In this document: in pieces, positions 24,023 through 32,588 of the stretch
Layout: each line of letters opens with the position of its first letter
Position numbering within the stretch: position 1 is the first letter of the stretch
NCBI GenBank assembly: GCA_003285105.1
Contig: CP030158.1
Location: forward strand, 2,580,501-2,644,500
Origin: Roseithermus sacchariphilus
Lineage (GTDB): Bacteria; Bacteroidota; Rhodothermia; Rhodothermales; MEBIC09517
Direction: 5' to 3'
Length of the DNA: 64,000 nucleotides
Position numbers and translations under genes: made by a program
The notes under the pieces: generated by a model
Told to the model about the DNA's origin: nothing
What the model saw: only the letters and a program-made list of their open reading frames with translations
Database searches by the model: none

Positions 24023-24772
24023 ATGGCGATCCCCATGGCAACTCCTCCACGCGCGTTGTTGCTGGCCTTCAGCCTTTTGCTGGCCCTTCCGATCATGGCT
24101 CAGGACACGACCTCCCCACGGACCATCACCGTCAGCGGCGAAGGCATCGTCCGCGCCGAACCCGATCAGGCCGTCGTGCGCTTCGGCATCGTGACGCGGG
24201 CCGGGGACCCGGAGACGGCGCGGCAGCGCAATGCGGAGGCGTCCCGGGAGGCGATGAATGCCGTCCGGGCCCTCGGCGTGCCCGAGCGCAAGCTGCGTCT
24301 GGAGACGCTCCAGCTCCAGCCCCGGCGGGAGTGGGACCCCGACACGCGGCAATGGCGCGATCAGGGCTATGAAGCCATCCGCCAGGTCGTCGTCGAGGTG
24401 GACGATCTGGAGCGGCTGCCGGCGCTCGTGACGGAGGTGGTTCAGAAGGGGGCCAACCGCCTCGATGGCGTCTCCTACCGGCTCCAGGACGAGAAACAGG
24501 CGCGCAACGAAGCATTGCTCCAGGCCGTCACGGAAGCCCGCGAGAAGGCGGCGCTGATGGCCGGTGCCCTGGGAGAATCACTTGGACGGGTGCGGCTCAT
24601 CAACGAGCAGAGCTTCAGCGTGCCCCGCCCGATGATGCGCATGGCGGCGGAAGCGGTGATGATGGCCGACAAGGCAGCCCCCGAACCGGACGCCTATGCC
24701 GCCGGCGAGATCGAGGTCCGCGCCACGGTGCAGGTGGTCTTCGAACTGGACGAGACGCCGTCTGGCGGCTGA
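24023..24772 (+). CDS. SIMPL domain (DUF541) periplasmic protein
   Basis: The protein has 249 residues. ATG 24023 is chosen because it yields a signal peptide ending 'IMAQD'; an in-frame ATG at 23942 adds a basic, unlikely extension. The SIMPL/DUF541 fold is shown by 'TITVSGEGIVRAEPDQAVVRFGIVTRA', 'ASREAMNAVRALGV', 'LQLQPRREWD' and 'GANRLDGVSYRLQDEKQARNEAL...ARE KA' helices. Members are periplasmic or surface proteins linked to oxidative or membrane stress tolerance, and the exact function is not established. It lies 140 bases after asnS. Confidence 0.88.
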   Translation: MAIPMATPPRALLLAFSLLLALPIMAQDTTSPRTITVSGEGIVRAEPDQAVVRFGIVTRAGDPETARQRNAEASREAMNAVRALGVPERKLRLETLQLQPRREWDPDTRQWRDQGYEAIRQVVVEVDDLERLPALVTEVVQKGANRLDGVSYRLQDEKQARNEALLQAVTEAREKAALMAGALGESLGRVRLINEQSFSVPRPMMRMAAEAVMMADKAAPEPDAYAAGEIEVRATVQVVFELDETPSGG

Positions 24773-24810
24773 TCCGGCTCCGCCGGGCCCGGCGTTCCCT
24801 GGTCCGGCGT

Positions 24811-25683
24811 TCAGGGATCCCGGGTGCCGGCCCAGGCCGGCGTGTGCTCTTCGAGCCAGTCCGCCAGGGTGTCGAGCACGATCCGGCCGTCGGGTTCGTT
24901 GAAGGGTTCGTGGTAGAAGCCCTCGAAGAGGCTGAGGGTTTTGTCGGTCGCGCCGGCGCGATCGTAGAGGGCTTCGCTACCCCGCGGGTCGGCGATGGGG
25001 TCGGCCGTGCCGTGGGTGATCAGCAGCGGGAGCGTCAGATGGGCGGCCCGGTCCAGCACGGTGCGACCGGCTTCGAGGAGGGCGGCGGCCGTTCCGGCCG
25101 GTGTGGCGCCGTGGAAGTTGAGCGGGTCCGTCTCGGCCTGCCGCACCACCTCGGGATCGTGCGAGAGGCCGCGCCGGTCGAGGGGCAGCGTGGGCAGGCC
25201 GGGCAGGACGCGGCCCAGAACGCGCACGAGGGGGTGCAGGGGCGGGAGGATGGGGATCTGCAGGGCCGGGCTGCTGAGCATCAGGCCGGCGAGGGAGGAC
25301 GGATGGGCGAGGGCATGCAGGGCGGCCAGGCTGCCGCCCATGCTGTGGCCCAGCATCAGCAACGCCCGCTCGGGAGCCTGCCGCCGGACGTGCGCCACGA
25401 CCCGGTCGAGGTCCTGCAGGGCCGTCGTCAGCGCCACCCGTCCCCGACGGCCTTCCGACCGCCCGAAGCCCCGGTGGTCGTAGGCGTGGACCACGTAGCC
25501 GGCCTTCGTCAGGTGCCCGGCCAGCCGGTGGTAGCGCCCGCTGTGCTCGGCATAGCCGTGTACGATCAGCAGGGCGGCGCGGGGCGGCCCGGCCGGCCAC
25601 CAGGTGCGCGTGAAGAGGCGCGTCCCGTCGGCGGCGGCCAGCGTGTCTTCCGTGGGCGGGCGCATCGAAGCGAGGGAATCCAT
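24811..25683 (-). CDS. Alpha/beta hydrolase, monoacylglycerol lipase-like
   Basis: The protein has 290 residues from ATG 25683; an internal Met at residue 7 is an alternative start. '[18 protein letters not shown]' forms the oxyanion region, the nucleophile elbow 'GHSMGG' contains Ser114, and Asp228 ('HGTADPI') and His258 ('FYHEPFNE') complete the triad. This pattern is typical of bacterial monoacylglycerol lipases/lysophospholipases (Hydrolase_4). No signal peptide is seen, so it is likely cytoplasmic. It is divergent from the nitroreductase gene with 95 bases between. Confidence 0.88.
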   Translation of the reverse strand: MDSLASMRPPTEDTLAAADGTRLFTRTWWPAGPPRAALLIVHGYAEHSGRYHRLAGHLTKAGYVVHAYDHRGFGRSEGRRGRVALTTALQDLDRVVAHVRRQAPERALLMLGHSMGGSLAALHALAHPSSLAGLMLSSPALQIPILPPLHPLVRVLGRVLPGLPTLPLDRRGLSHDPEVVRQAETDPLNFHGATPAGTAAALLEAGRTVLDRAAHLTLPLLITHGTADPIADPRGSEALYDRAGATDKTLSLFEGFYHEPFNEPDGRIVLDTLADWLEEHTPAWAGTRDP

Positions 25684-25735
25684 GGGCCGTTGGCAAAAGG
25701 GCGGAAGTCGCGTGGATGGGAGCGGGGCTACCCGT

Positions 25736-25742
25736 TATCTTG
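25736..25742 (+). promoter_or_regulatory. TATCTTG box upstream of the nitroreductase gene
   Basis: GTTATCTTGGGG lies 36 bases before the ATG at 25779 in the divergent intergenic region. Confidence 0.5.
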
Positions 25743-25778
25743 GGGCACACGCGAGATGTCCATCGGCCCCTCAACCCC

Positions 25779-26483
25779 ATGTCCGCGCAATATACGCCGA
25801 TCCCGCTGGATTATCAGGCCCGCCCCCTGGAGGAGATGCAGGCCCGTGCCGACGCCTTTTACGAGCTCATGCGCACCCGGCGATCGGTCCGTGCCTTCAG
25901 CGACCGGCCGGTGCCGCGGCGCCTCATCGAGCGGGCGATCCAGACCGCCGGAACCGCGCCGAGCGGCGCGCATCGCCAGCCCTGGCGCTTCGTCGCCGTC
26001 AGCGATCCGGCCCTGAAGCACCGCATCCGCGTGGCCGCCGAAGCCGAGGAGCGAGCCTCCTACGCGCATCGTATGTCCGACGAGTGGCGGGCGGCGCTGG
26101 CCCCGCTGGGCACCGACTGGCACAAGCCGTTTCTGGAGGTCGCCCCGTGGCTGGTCGTCTGTTTTGCCGAGCGGTACGAGCGAGCGGCGGACGGGCGCAC
26201 CATCAAGAACTACTACGTCCAGGAAAGCTGCGGCATAGCGTGCGGGCTGTTCATCGCCGCCGTGCACCACATGGGCCTCGTCACCCTGACCCACACGCCC
26301 AGCCCCATGCGCTTTCTGAACGAGCTGCTGGGGCGCCCCGCGAACGAGCACCCTTACATCCTCTTTCCCGTCGGCTATCCCGCCGACGGGGCGACCGTGC
26401 CGGCCCTGGAACGCAAGCCCCTGGAGGCCATTGCCGACTGGCATGAAGCGCCGCCGGATGAGGCCGGCGCCGCCGGTGGGTGA
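25779..26483 (+). CDS. Nitroreductase family flavoprotein
   Basis: The protein has 234 residues. The FMN-binding signature '[21 protein letters not shown]' and '[16 protein letters not shown]' at the N-terminus, '[24 protein letters not shown]' in the middle and '[13 protein letters not shown]' near the C-terminus are all present. The family reduces nitro groups, quinones or flavins with NAD(P)H. The closest look is to the BluB/iodotyrosine-deiodinase-like branch ('PWLVVCF', '[13 protein letters not shown]'), but the substrate is not decidable from sequence. Start ATG 25779 follows the promoter-like box. Confidence 0.87.
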   Translation: MSAQYTPIPLDYQARPLEEMQARADAFYELMRTRRSVRAFSDRPVPRRLIERAIQTAGTAPSGAHRQPWRFVAVSDPALKHRIRVAAEAEERASYAHRMSDEWRAALAPLGTDWHKPFLEVAPWLVVCFAERYERAADGRTIKNYYVQESCGIACGLFIAAVHHMGLVTLTHTPSPMRFLNELLGRPANEHPYILFPVGYPADGATVPALERKPLEAIADWHEAPPDEAGAAGG

Positions 26484-26717
26484 TCAGCCCGTCGGTGCCG
26501 GGGCGGTTTCGGCCCCGAGGGGCCGGCGGCGGCGCGGGGCGGGGCGGATCGGGCGGTCCGCTACGGGCGGTCCCGCCGGCAGGTCCGTGGCGGGTTCTGC
26601 CTCCGGGTAGAGAACCTCCGGGTAGGGCCGGCCCGAGAGGGCGAACACGGCGGCCGGGATGAGGGCGGCCAGCGGTTGGGCCGCCGGGCGAGCGGTGGGC
26701 ATGGGTGCGGGCGTCAT
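26484..26717 (-). CDS. Possible small Pro/Ala/Arg-rich protein
   Basis: This is a 77-residue frame starting at ATG 26717, tail to tail with the nitroreductase and head to head with the next gene. It has a weak hydrophobic stretch ('PLAALIPAAVFALSG') and a Pro/Arg-rich tail. Composition is that of random GC-rich sequence and I recognise no family, so it may not be translated. The 223 bases between it and the next gene show no promoter box. Confidence 0.3.
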   Translation of the reverse strand: MTPAPMPTARPAAQPLAALIPAAVFALSGRPYPEVLYPEAEPATDLPAGPPVADRPIRPAPRRRRPLGAETAPAPTG

Positions 26718-26940
26718 GGCCGTGCGGGCGTCGGTGCGTGTGGACGCCGGGCAAGGTCGTAACGGGCGGTGACAGCGCTGTGACACAGGGTGCCGCCGGC
26801 CGAGCGTATGAAATCGGAGCGCACGGGAACGGCTCCCCACACCGGGCGTAGGGGCGACCCATGCCGGGTTGGTCGTCTCCCGGCCACCCATCCGACCAAT
26901 TCGACTTCCACACGGACCATTGCCCCGCCGGCGGGTCGCC

Positions 26941-27495
26941 ATGCAACGGCTGCGGACACAGGGAGGACGCTGGGTGCTGGTCGCGGTGATGCTGACCAGC
27001 CTGCTGCCGCTGGTGGTGACGCCGGCGACCCAGGAAGCGCTCCACCGTGTCACGACGTCCTACAGCGACTGGCTGCGGGCACAGTTGCGCGTGCCGCCCG
27101 ATGCGGTGATCGAGGCGGCGCTGGCAGAAGCCGAGGCCACCGGAGCCCGCACGCCCCATGCGTTCGTCGAGGCGTTCGTCGAGGCCTACACCGCGCACCG
27201 GCCGGCCGAGACGCTGGCGGAGGCCTTCTCGGCGTTGGCCCTCTCGCACGAGGCGCTCGTCGCCTTCCTGCAGGGCCGCATCGCGCGGCTGGCGGGGACG
27301 GCGGTGTTGCCGCGTGTGTTGTGGCTCGGCGCGGCCCCTCCGGCCCCTCCGAGCCCGGAACGCCTGGAGCCCGGGCTCCCCGTGACGCTCCCGGCCATGC
27401 AGGCCCGGTGGGCGGTCGCCCGTCGGGTGCTGGACGGCTGGCCGCTGGTGGCCGGCCCGCGTCGGCTGTCCGCGGCGCAGCCGCTGGGGCCATAG
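26941..27495 (+). CDS. Hypothetical protein with N-terminal membrane/signal segment
   Basis: The protein has 184 residues from ATG 26941. It opens with a basic region and a hydrophobic stretch ('WVLVAVMLTSLLPLVVTPA') that is either a signal peptide or a membrane anchor. An Ala-rich helical domain follows ('AHRPAETLAEAFSALALSHEALVAFLQGRIARLAG') and a Pro-rich C-terminus. No family recognised. It stands alone 165 bases upstream of secD on the same strand. Confidence 0.6.
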   Translation: MQRLRTQGGRWVLVAVMLTSLLPLVVTPATQEALHRVTTSYSDWLRAQLRVPPDAVIEAALAEAEATGARTPHAFVEAFVEAYTAHRPAETLAEAFSALALSHEALVAFLQGRIARLAGTAVLPRVLWLGAAPPAPPSPERLEPGLPVTLPAMQARWAVARRVLDGWPLVAGPRRLSAAQPLGP

Positions 27496-27660
27496 TCCCG
27501 CGCGGCCTCTCCTTTCTCAGCCCCTTCCCCCTTTTCACGGCCCGGCGGTGCGCTTCTTTGAGAAGCCGTCGGGCCTGGCGGCTGCCGGCCGATCCCCGAG
27601 TGCCTTCCTGGCGGGCCGGCGCTGCCCCGTGCTTCAATAACCCATTTCGTGAGGACGTCC

Positions 27661-29574
27661 ATGCAAGGCAACGGACTGAAGATCGGACTGACCCTGTTCT
27701 TCCTCGTGCTGTCCGGCTACTACCTCTATCCTTCGGTGAAGGCCTACGTCATCAACCAGCGGCTGGAGGCGATGACGGAGGAAGAGCGGGCGGCGTACAT
27801 GGAGGAACACTACGATGACATCCGCCAGACACAGGAGCGCGCCCTGAAGCTGGGGCTGGACCTGCTCGGCGGGATGCACGTCACGCTGGAGGTGCGCGTC
27901 GATGAGCTGGTGCGCGAACTGGCGACCGACACCGACGCCACCTTCGACGAGGTGATGGAGGCCGCCCGTGCGCGGTCCGCCTCCGGCGACGTCTCGTTCA
28001 TCCAGGCCTTCGTGCAGGAGTTCGAGGCACGGGACCCCAACGCCCGGCTTTCCCGCTATTTCCGCAGCGATGAAGCCGGCATCAACCGGCGCTCGACGAA
28101 CGAAGAGGTCGCGGCCTACCTGGAGCAGGAAGCCAACGACGCCATCGATCGGGCCATCGAGATCATCCGCCAGCGGGTCGACCGCTACGGCGTCACGGAG
28201 CCGTCCATCCAGAAGCAGGGCACCCGCCGCATCGTGGTGGAGTTGCCCGGCATCGACGACGCCGAGCGCGTCCGGCGGCTGTTGCGGGGCACGGCGCGCC
28301 TGGAGTTCCGCCTCATGGCCGACCCGGCCGAGCTGACCCGTGTGGCCCAGAGCATCATCGAATACTACGAAGCCGCCGCCGACACCGCCGCATCTGATAC
28401 CTCGGGGGCCGCCGGTACGGGCGAGGCCGACACCGCGGCGGCCGATCCGCTGCTGGCCGGGGCGGACACCTCCGCCGGTGACGCCGTGCTCGGCGACGAT
28501 CCCGTCGGTGCGGGCAACCCGCTGCTCGCGGTGATGCAGCCGCTGCCCTACGGGCCGGGCGTCGTCTTCGGGCAGGTGCTCGAGACGGACACGGCCGCCG
28601 TCAACCGGCTGCTCCGCAACCCCGAGGTGCAGGCGCTCATCCCCGACGACATCGAGCTGATGTACACCGCTTCGCCGGTGGGCGTCGACCAGAACGGCCG
28701 CGAGGTCTACGACATCCTCGGTGTGCGCTCCACCGCCGAGCTCACCGGTGAGGCCATTGTAGAGGCCACGGTCGACTTCGACCAGTTCACCAACCAGCCG
28801 CAGGTGTCCATGACGATGGACTCCGAGGGCGCGCGGACGTGGGCCCGGGTGACGGGCGCCAACGTCGGCAAGAACATCGCCATCGTGCTGGACGGCGTGG
28901 TCTACTCGTATCCCGTCGTGGAAGGCCGCATCGTGGGCGGGCGCTCGCGCATCACCGGGCTGGACTCGCGCGAGGAGGCGCAGGACATCGTCACCGTGCT
29001 GGAATCGGGCGCGTTGCCGGCGCCGGTCGTCATCGTCGAGGAGCGGACCGTCGGCCCGAGCCTCGGGCAGGCGTCGATCCGGGCCGGCTTCTGGTCGGTG
29101 CTCGTTGGCTTGCTGCTGGTGGCGCTGTTCATGATCTGGTACTACCGCACGGCCGGCGTCGTGGCGGACCTGGCGCTGCTGCTGAACATCGTGTTCATCC
29201 TCGGCATCCTGGCGGCCTTCGGGGCCACGCTGACGCTGCCCGGCATCGCCGGTATCGTGCTGACGATCGGTATGGCGGTGGACGCCAACGTGCTCATCTT
29301 CGAGCGCATCCGGGAAGAGCAGGGGACCGGCAAGACGCTCAAGGCGGCGGTGGAGGCGGGCTACGCGAAGGCCCTGAGCGCCATCGTCGACGCGAACATC
29401 ACCACGTTCTTCGTGGGCGTCATCCTCTACTCGTTCGGGGTCGGCCCCATCCAGGGCTTCGCCGTGACGCTCATGGCCGGCATCCTGTGCTCGATGTTCA
29501 CCGCCATCATCGTGACGCGCATCATCTTCGACTACATGATCATCGAGCGCCGCGCCACGGTCAGCTACGGGTGA
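27661..29574 (+). CDS. secD: Protein translocase subunit SecD
   Basis: The protein has 637 residues; ATG 27661 is preferred to GTG 27649 four codons upstream. An N-terminal transmembrane helix is followed by 'LGLDLLGGMHVTLEV' (SecD motif 1), a large periplasmic P1 domain ('RVDRYGVTEPSIQKQGTRRIVVELPG') and five C-terminal helices ('GLLLVALFMIWYYR', 'GIVLTIGMAVDANVLIFERIREE', 'FFVGVILYSFGVGPIQGFA'). With SecF it uses the proton-motive force to complete protein export through SecYEG. The periplasmic domain carries an Ala/Asp/Thr-rich insertion near residues 245-290 ('AADTAASDTSGAAGTGEADTAA') that is not part of the core fold. Confidence 0.96.
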   Translation: MQGNGLKIGLTLFFLVLSGYYLYPSVKAYVINQRLEAMTEEERAAYMEEHYDDIRQTQERALKLGLDLLGGMHVTLEVRVDELVRELATDTDATFDEVMEAARARSASGDVSFIQAFVQEFEARDPNARLSRYFRSDEAGINRRSTNEEVAAYLEQEANDAIDRAIEIIRQRVDRYGVTEPSIQKQGTRRIVVELPGIDDAERVRRLLRGTARLEFRLMADPAELTRVAQSIIEYYEAAADTAASDTSGAAGTGEADTAAADPLLAGADTSAGDAVLGDDPVGAGNPLLAVMQPLPYGPGVVFGQVLETDTAAVNRLLRNPEVQALIPDDIELMYTASPVGVDQNGREVYDILGVRSTAELTGEAIVEATVDFDQFTNQPQVSMTMDSEGARTWARVTGANVGKNIAIVLDGVVYSYPVVEGRIVGGRSRITGLDSREEAQDIVTVLESGALPAPVVIVEERTVGPSLGQASIRAGFWSVLVGLLLVALFMIWYYRTAGVVADLALLLNIVFILGILAAFGATLTLPGIAGIVLTIGMAVDANVLIFERIREEQGTGKTLKAAVEAGYAKALSAIVDANITTFFVGVILYSFGVGPIQGFAVTLMAGILCSMFTAIIVTRIIFDYMIIERRATVSYG

Positions 29575-29715
29575 TCGGGACGGTGTGCCGCGCCGGGGAT
29601 CGGCCCGGGGCCTGTGCCCCGGCGCCTCCGCGGCGGGCGCCGTCGCTCCCTGCCCTTTCGACATGCACGGGCCGGGCCTCCTGCCGGCGGCCGGCCCCAA
29701 GATACCGAGACTGCC

Positions 29716-30636
29716 ATGCGCATCTTTGAAAACGCCAACTTCGACTTCATCCAGAACCGGACCCGGGGCTATATCTTCTCCGGCATCCTGATCCTCATCA
29801 GCATCTTCGGGCTCGTCACCCGTGGGCTGGAGGTCGGCATCGACTTCAGCGGCGGCATGGAGTTCGTCATCGAGACGGACGCGCCGCTCAACGTGACCGC
29901 CGTGCGCACCACGCTGGCCGACGTGCTGGGCTCCGACCCGGAGGTCAAGACCTTCGGGGAGGGCGCCATCCTCGTACGCACCCTGGCCGAGGGAGACATC
30001 AACGAGATGCAGGCCCGCATCATCGAGAGCATCAACAGCGCCTTCCCCGGGGTCAACCCGCGCGTGCAGAAGACCGACATCGTCGGGCCGCGCTTTGCCG
30101 AGGACCTGAAAGAAGGGGCCGTCTTCGCCGTGCTCGGGTCGCTGCTGGTCATCTTCGCCTACATCCTGATCCGCTTCGAGTGGCGGTTCGGCCTGGGGGC
30201 GGTGGTGGCGCTGTTCCACGACGTGTTCATCACGCTGGGGCTGTTCGCCCTGCTGCATCATCTGCTGCCGTTCTCGCTGCAGATCGACCAGACCATCATC
30301 GCCGCCCTGCTGACGATCGTCGGGTACTCGCTCAACGATACCGTGGTCGTGTTCGACCGCATCCGCGAGTACACGAACCTGTTCAAGACCGAGGCCTACC
30401 CGAACATCGTCAACCGGTCCATCAACAACACGCTGAGCCGGACGCTGATCACCTCGGGGACGACCTTGCTCGTGGTGATCACGCTCTTTATATTGGGCGG
30501 AGAAGTGCTGCGCGGCTTCGCGTTTGCGTTGATCGTAGGGATCGCCATCGGCACCTACTCGTCCATCTTCGTGGCCTCGCCCGTCGTGGTGGAACTGCGG
30601 CTCCGGGCGGACGCGCAGAAAGCGGCGCGTCGGTAG
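29716..30636 (+). CDS. secF: Protein translocase subunit SecF
   Basis: The protein has 306 residues from ATG 29716, 141 bases after secD. It has the SecF hallmarks 'GLEVGIDFSGGMEFVIETD' after the first helix, a short periplasmic domain ('IVGPRFAEDLKEGAVFAVLGSLLVIFAYI') and 'IIAALLTIVGYSLNDTVVVFDRIRE' with 'INNTLSRTLITSGTTLLVV' in the C-terminal membrane domain. It forms a heterodimer with SecD in the inner membrane. Split secD and secF genes in this order are the common arrangement. Confidence 0.96.
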   Translation: MRIFENANFDFIQNRTRGYIFSGILILISIFGLVTRGLEVGIDFSGGMEFVIETDAPLNVTAVRTTLADVLGSDPEVKTFGEGAILVRTLAEGDINEMQARIIESINSAFPGVNPRVQKTDIVGPRFAEDLKEGAVFAVLGSLLVIFAYILIRFEWRFGLGAVVALFHDVFITLGLFALLHHLLPFSLQIDQTIIAALLTIVGYSLNDTVVVFDRIREYTNLFKTEAYPNIVNRSINNTLSRTLITSGTTLLVVITLFILGGEVLRGFAFALIVGIAIGTYSSIFVASPVVVELRLRADAQKAARR

Positions 30637-30678
30637 GCGCGTGCTCCCTGTTCTCTCTTCCTCCAGCCCCGAGATCAC

Positions 30679-31032
30679 ATGAACTACAGCGTCGACGAGC
30701 GCTACAACGCGGTTGTCATCACCCTCAAGGGCAACGTCATGGGCGGCCCGGACGGCGCCAAGCTCCATGAAACCCTGCACGAGTTGAAGGAGCAGGGCAA
30801 GAAGAACGTCGTCGTGGACCTCTCGAAGGTCAAGTTCATGAACTCCAGCGGCCTCGGCATGCTCATCAGCGGGATGACCACGATGCGCAACGCGGGCGGC
30901 GACCTGCGCCTGGCCAACGTGGCCGACCGCATCCAGTCGCTGCTGGTGATCACGAAGCTGATCACGGTCTTCAAGCACTACGACTCGGTCGAGGAAGCCA
31001 TCGAGAGCTTTCAGGAGGAGCCGGCCGGTTGA
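30679..31032 (+). CDS. STAS-domain anti-anti-sigma factor
   Basis: The protein has 117 residues, a complete single STAS domain. The phosphorylatable serine region reads 'FMNSSGLGMLIS' (Ser56/Ser57), with the usual 'VVVDLSKVKF' strand before it. In SpoIIAA/RsbV-type switches a kinase phosphorylates this serine and dephosphorylation frees the protein to bind an anti-sigma kinase. No partner kinase or sigma-B-type factor is adjacent; a histidine kinase of a different class lies 1.5 kb downstream. It starts 42 bases after secF. Confidence 0.9.
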   Translation: MNYSVDERYNAVVITLKGNVMGGPDGAKLHETLHELKEQGKKNVVVDLSKVKFMNSSGLGMLISGMTTMRNAGGDLRLANVADRIQSLLVITKLITVFKHYDSVEEAIESFQEEPAG

Positions 31033-31081
31033 GGCGGCGGCGCTTCCGGGCGGGTGCCTGGAGGAGGCCGGCTGCACGGAT

Positions 31082-31137
31082 CGAACACGGTGGCCGAAGG
31101 CGGCGAGACGCGGCTCTCGCCGCCTTCCTTGTGTTCG
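31082..31137 (+). terminator. Long hairpin between the STAS gene and purA
   Basis: A perfect 12-bp stem GAAGGCGGCGAG (31096-31107) with its complement at 31116-31127 is extended by an outer 7-bp stem CGAACAC (31082-31088) with GTGTTCG (31131-31137). The tail is not U-rich. It is a likely terminator or attenuator before purA. Confidence 0.55.
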
Positions 31138-31195
31138 CCGCGCCCGCCGGCCCTGCCGCGATCCCTTCCTTTCCATGTGGAAAATCTAGCGTGTT

Positions 31196-32494
31196 ATGCC
31201 CGTTTCGGTTGTCATAGGAAGCCAGTGGGGCGACGAAGGCAAAGGCAAGATCGTCGACCTGTTGAGCCAGGAGGTGGATATCGTGGCCCGCTATCAGGGC
31301 GGGGCCAATGCCGGTCATACGATCTGCTGGGGGGATCAGACCTTCGTGTTGCACCTGGTGCCGAGCGGCATCTTCCATGAAGGGGTCACCTGCGTCATCG
31401 GCAACGGGGTGGTGATCGACCCGGTGGCCGTCATGGAGGAGATCCGCATGATCCGCGAGCTCGGCTATGAGGTGGAAGGGCGGCTGTTCATCTCGCACAA
31501 CGCCCATCTCATCATGCCCTACCACAAGCGCATCGAGCAGGTCCGCGAGCAGGCGCGTGACGGTGGGGCCATCGGCACGACCGGCCGTGGCATCGGCCCG
31601 GCCTACGTGGACAAGTTCGCCCGCACCGGCATCCGGGTGGTCGATCTGCTGGACCGCGACGTGCTGCGCACCAAGCTGACGCGGGCCATCGAGGAGAAGA
31701 ACACGCTGCTCCGCGGTGTCTACGGAGCCGAGGAGCTGGACGTGGACGCGATCATCGAGGAGTACGTGGAGTTCGACAAACGCATCGACCCGTACGTGAC
31801 GGACACCACGGAGTACCTCTGCCAGGCGCTCCGGGCGGGCAAGCACGTGCTGGCCGAAGGCGCGCAGGGTTCGCTGCTGGACGTCGACTTCGGCACGTAT
31901 CCGTATGTCACCTCCAGCCATCCGACGGTCGGCGGATGCTGCACCGGGCTCGGTGTGCCGCCGACCGAGATCGAGCGCGTCATCGGCATCGTCAAGGCCT
32001 ACTGCACCCGCGTGGGCAACGGCCCGTTCCCGACGGAGCTGGAGGACGCCACGGGCGAGCAGCTGCGCAACGTGGGCCACGAGTACGGGGCCACCACCGG
32101 GCGGCCGCGCCGCTGCGGCTGGCTCGACCTCGTCGCGCTGCGCTACACCTCCATGGTCAACGGCTTCACCGATCTCGCCATCACGAAGCTGGATGTGCTC
32201 AGCGGCCTGGACGAGTTGAAGGTGTGCACCCGCTACCGCTACGACGGCAAGGAAACCACTCGCTTCCCGAGCGAAGTGCAGACGCTGGAGCGCGTCGAGC
32301 CGGTGTACGAAAGCTTCCCGGGCTGGCAGGAGGACATCACGGAGGTCCGCCGGTTCGAGGACCTGCCGGCCAACGCGCAGCGGTATCTGCGGTTCATCGC
32401 CGAGCAGGTGGGCGTGGAGATCAGCATGATCTCGACCGGTCCCAAGCGCAGCCAGACGATCGTCGACCGGGGGCTGGCGCTGGCGGCAGACTGA
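31196..32494 (+). CDS. purA: Adenylosuccinate synthetase
   Basis: The protein has 432 residues, the standard length. The GTP/IMP-binding 'GSQWGDEGKGKIVD' is at 9-22, with 'GGANAGHT', 'IGTTGRGIGPAY', 'EGAQGSLLDVDFGTYPYVTSSHPTVGG' and 'ITKLDVLSGLDELKVC' all in place. It condenses IMP and aspartate to adenylosuccinate with GTP, the first committed step to AMP, in the cytoplasm. The start codon sits in 'GTTATGCC', two bases downstream of an unremarkable AT-rich stretch with no clear Shine-Dalgarno sequence. Confidence 0.97.
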   Translation: MPVSVVIGSQWGDEGKGKIVDLLSQEVDIVARYQGGANAGHTICWGDQTFVLHLVPSGIFHEGVTCVIGNGVVIDPVAVMEEIRMIRELGYEVEGRLFISHNAHLIMPYHKRIEQVREQARDGGAIGTTGRGIGPAYVDKFARTGIRVVDLLDRDVLRTKLTRAIEEKNTLLRGVYGAEELDVDAIIEEYVEFDKRIDPYVTDTTEYLCQALRAGKHVLAEGAQGSLLDVDFGTYPYVTSSHPTVGGCCTGLGVPPTEIERVIGIVKAYCTRVGNGPFPTELEDATGEQLRNVGHEYGATTGRPRRCGWLDLVALRYTSMVNGFTDLAITKLDVLSGLDELKVCTRYRYDGKETTRFPSEVQTLERVEPVYESFPGWQEDITEVRRFEDLPANAQRYLRFIAEQVGVEISMISTGPKRSQTIVDRGLALAAD

Positions 32495-32588
32495 CGACGC
32501 GATGGGGTGAGCCGGCGGATGGCCGGCGGATCCTGTGGGCGCCGGCGGCATACCCACACCCCCACGCACGTCCACGCCCCGATCCGCC

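Noticed and set aside
29697-29704. CCAAGATACC (TATCTTGG on the minus strand) between secD and secF
   Set aside because: It points antisense into secD with no minus-strand gene to serve; taken as a chance match to the promoter-like box.
27634-31176. Very long minus-strand open frame (1180 codons) opposite secD-secF
   Set aside because: Antisense to two certain genes; its translation is His/Arg/Asp-rich with no domains. It arises from the high-GC codon bias of the plus strand.
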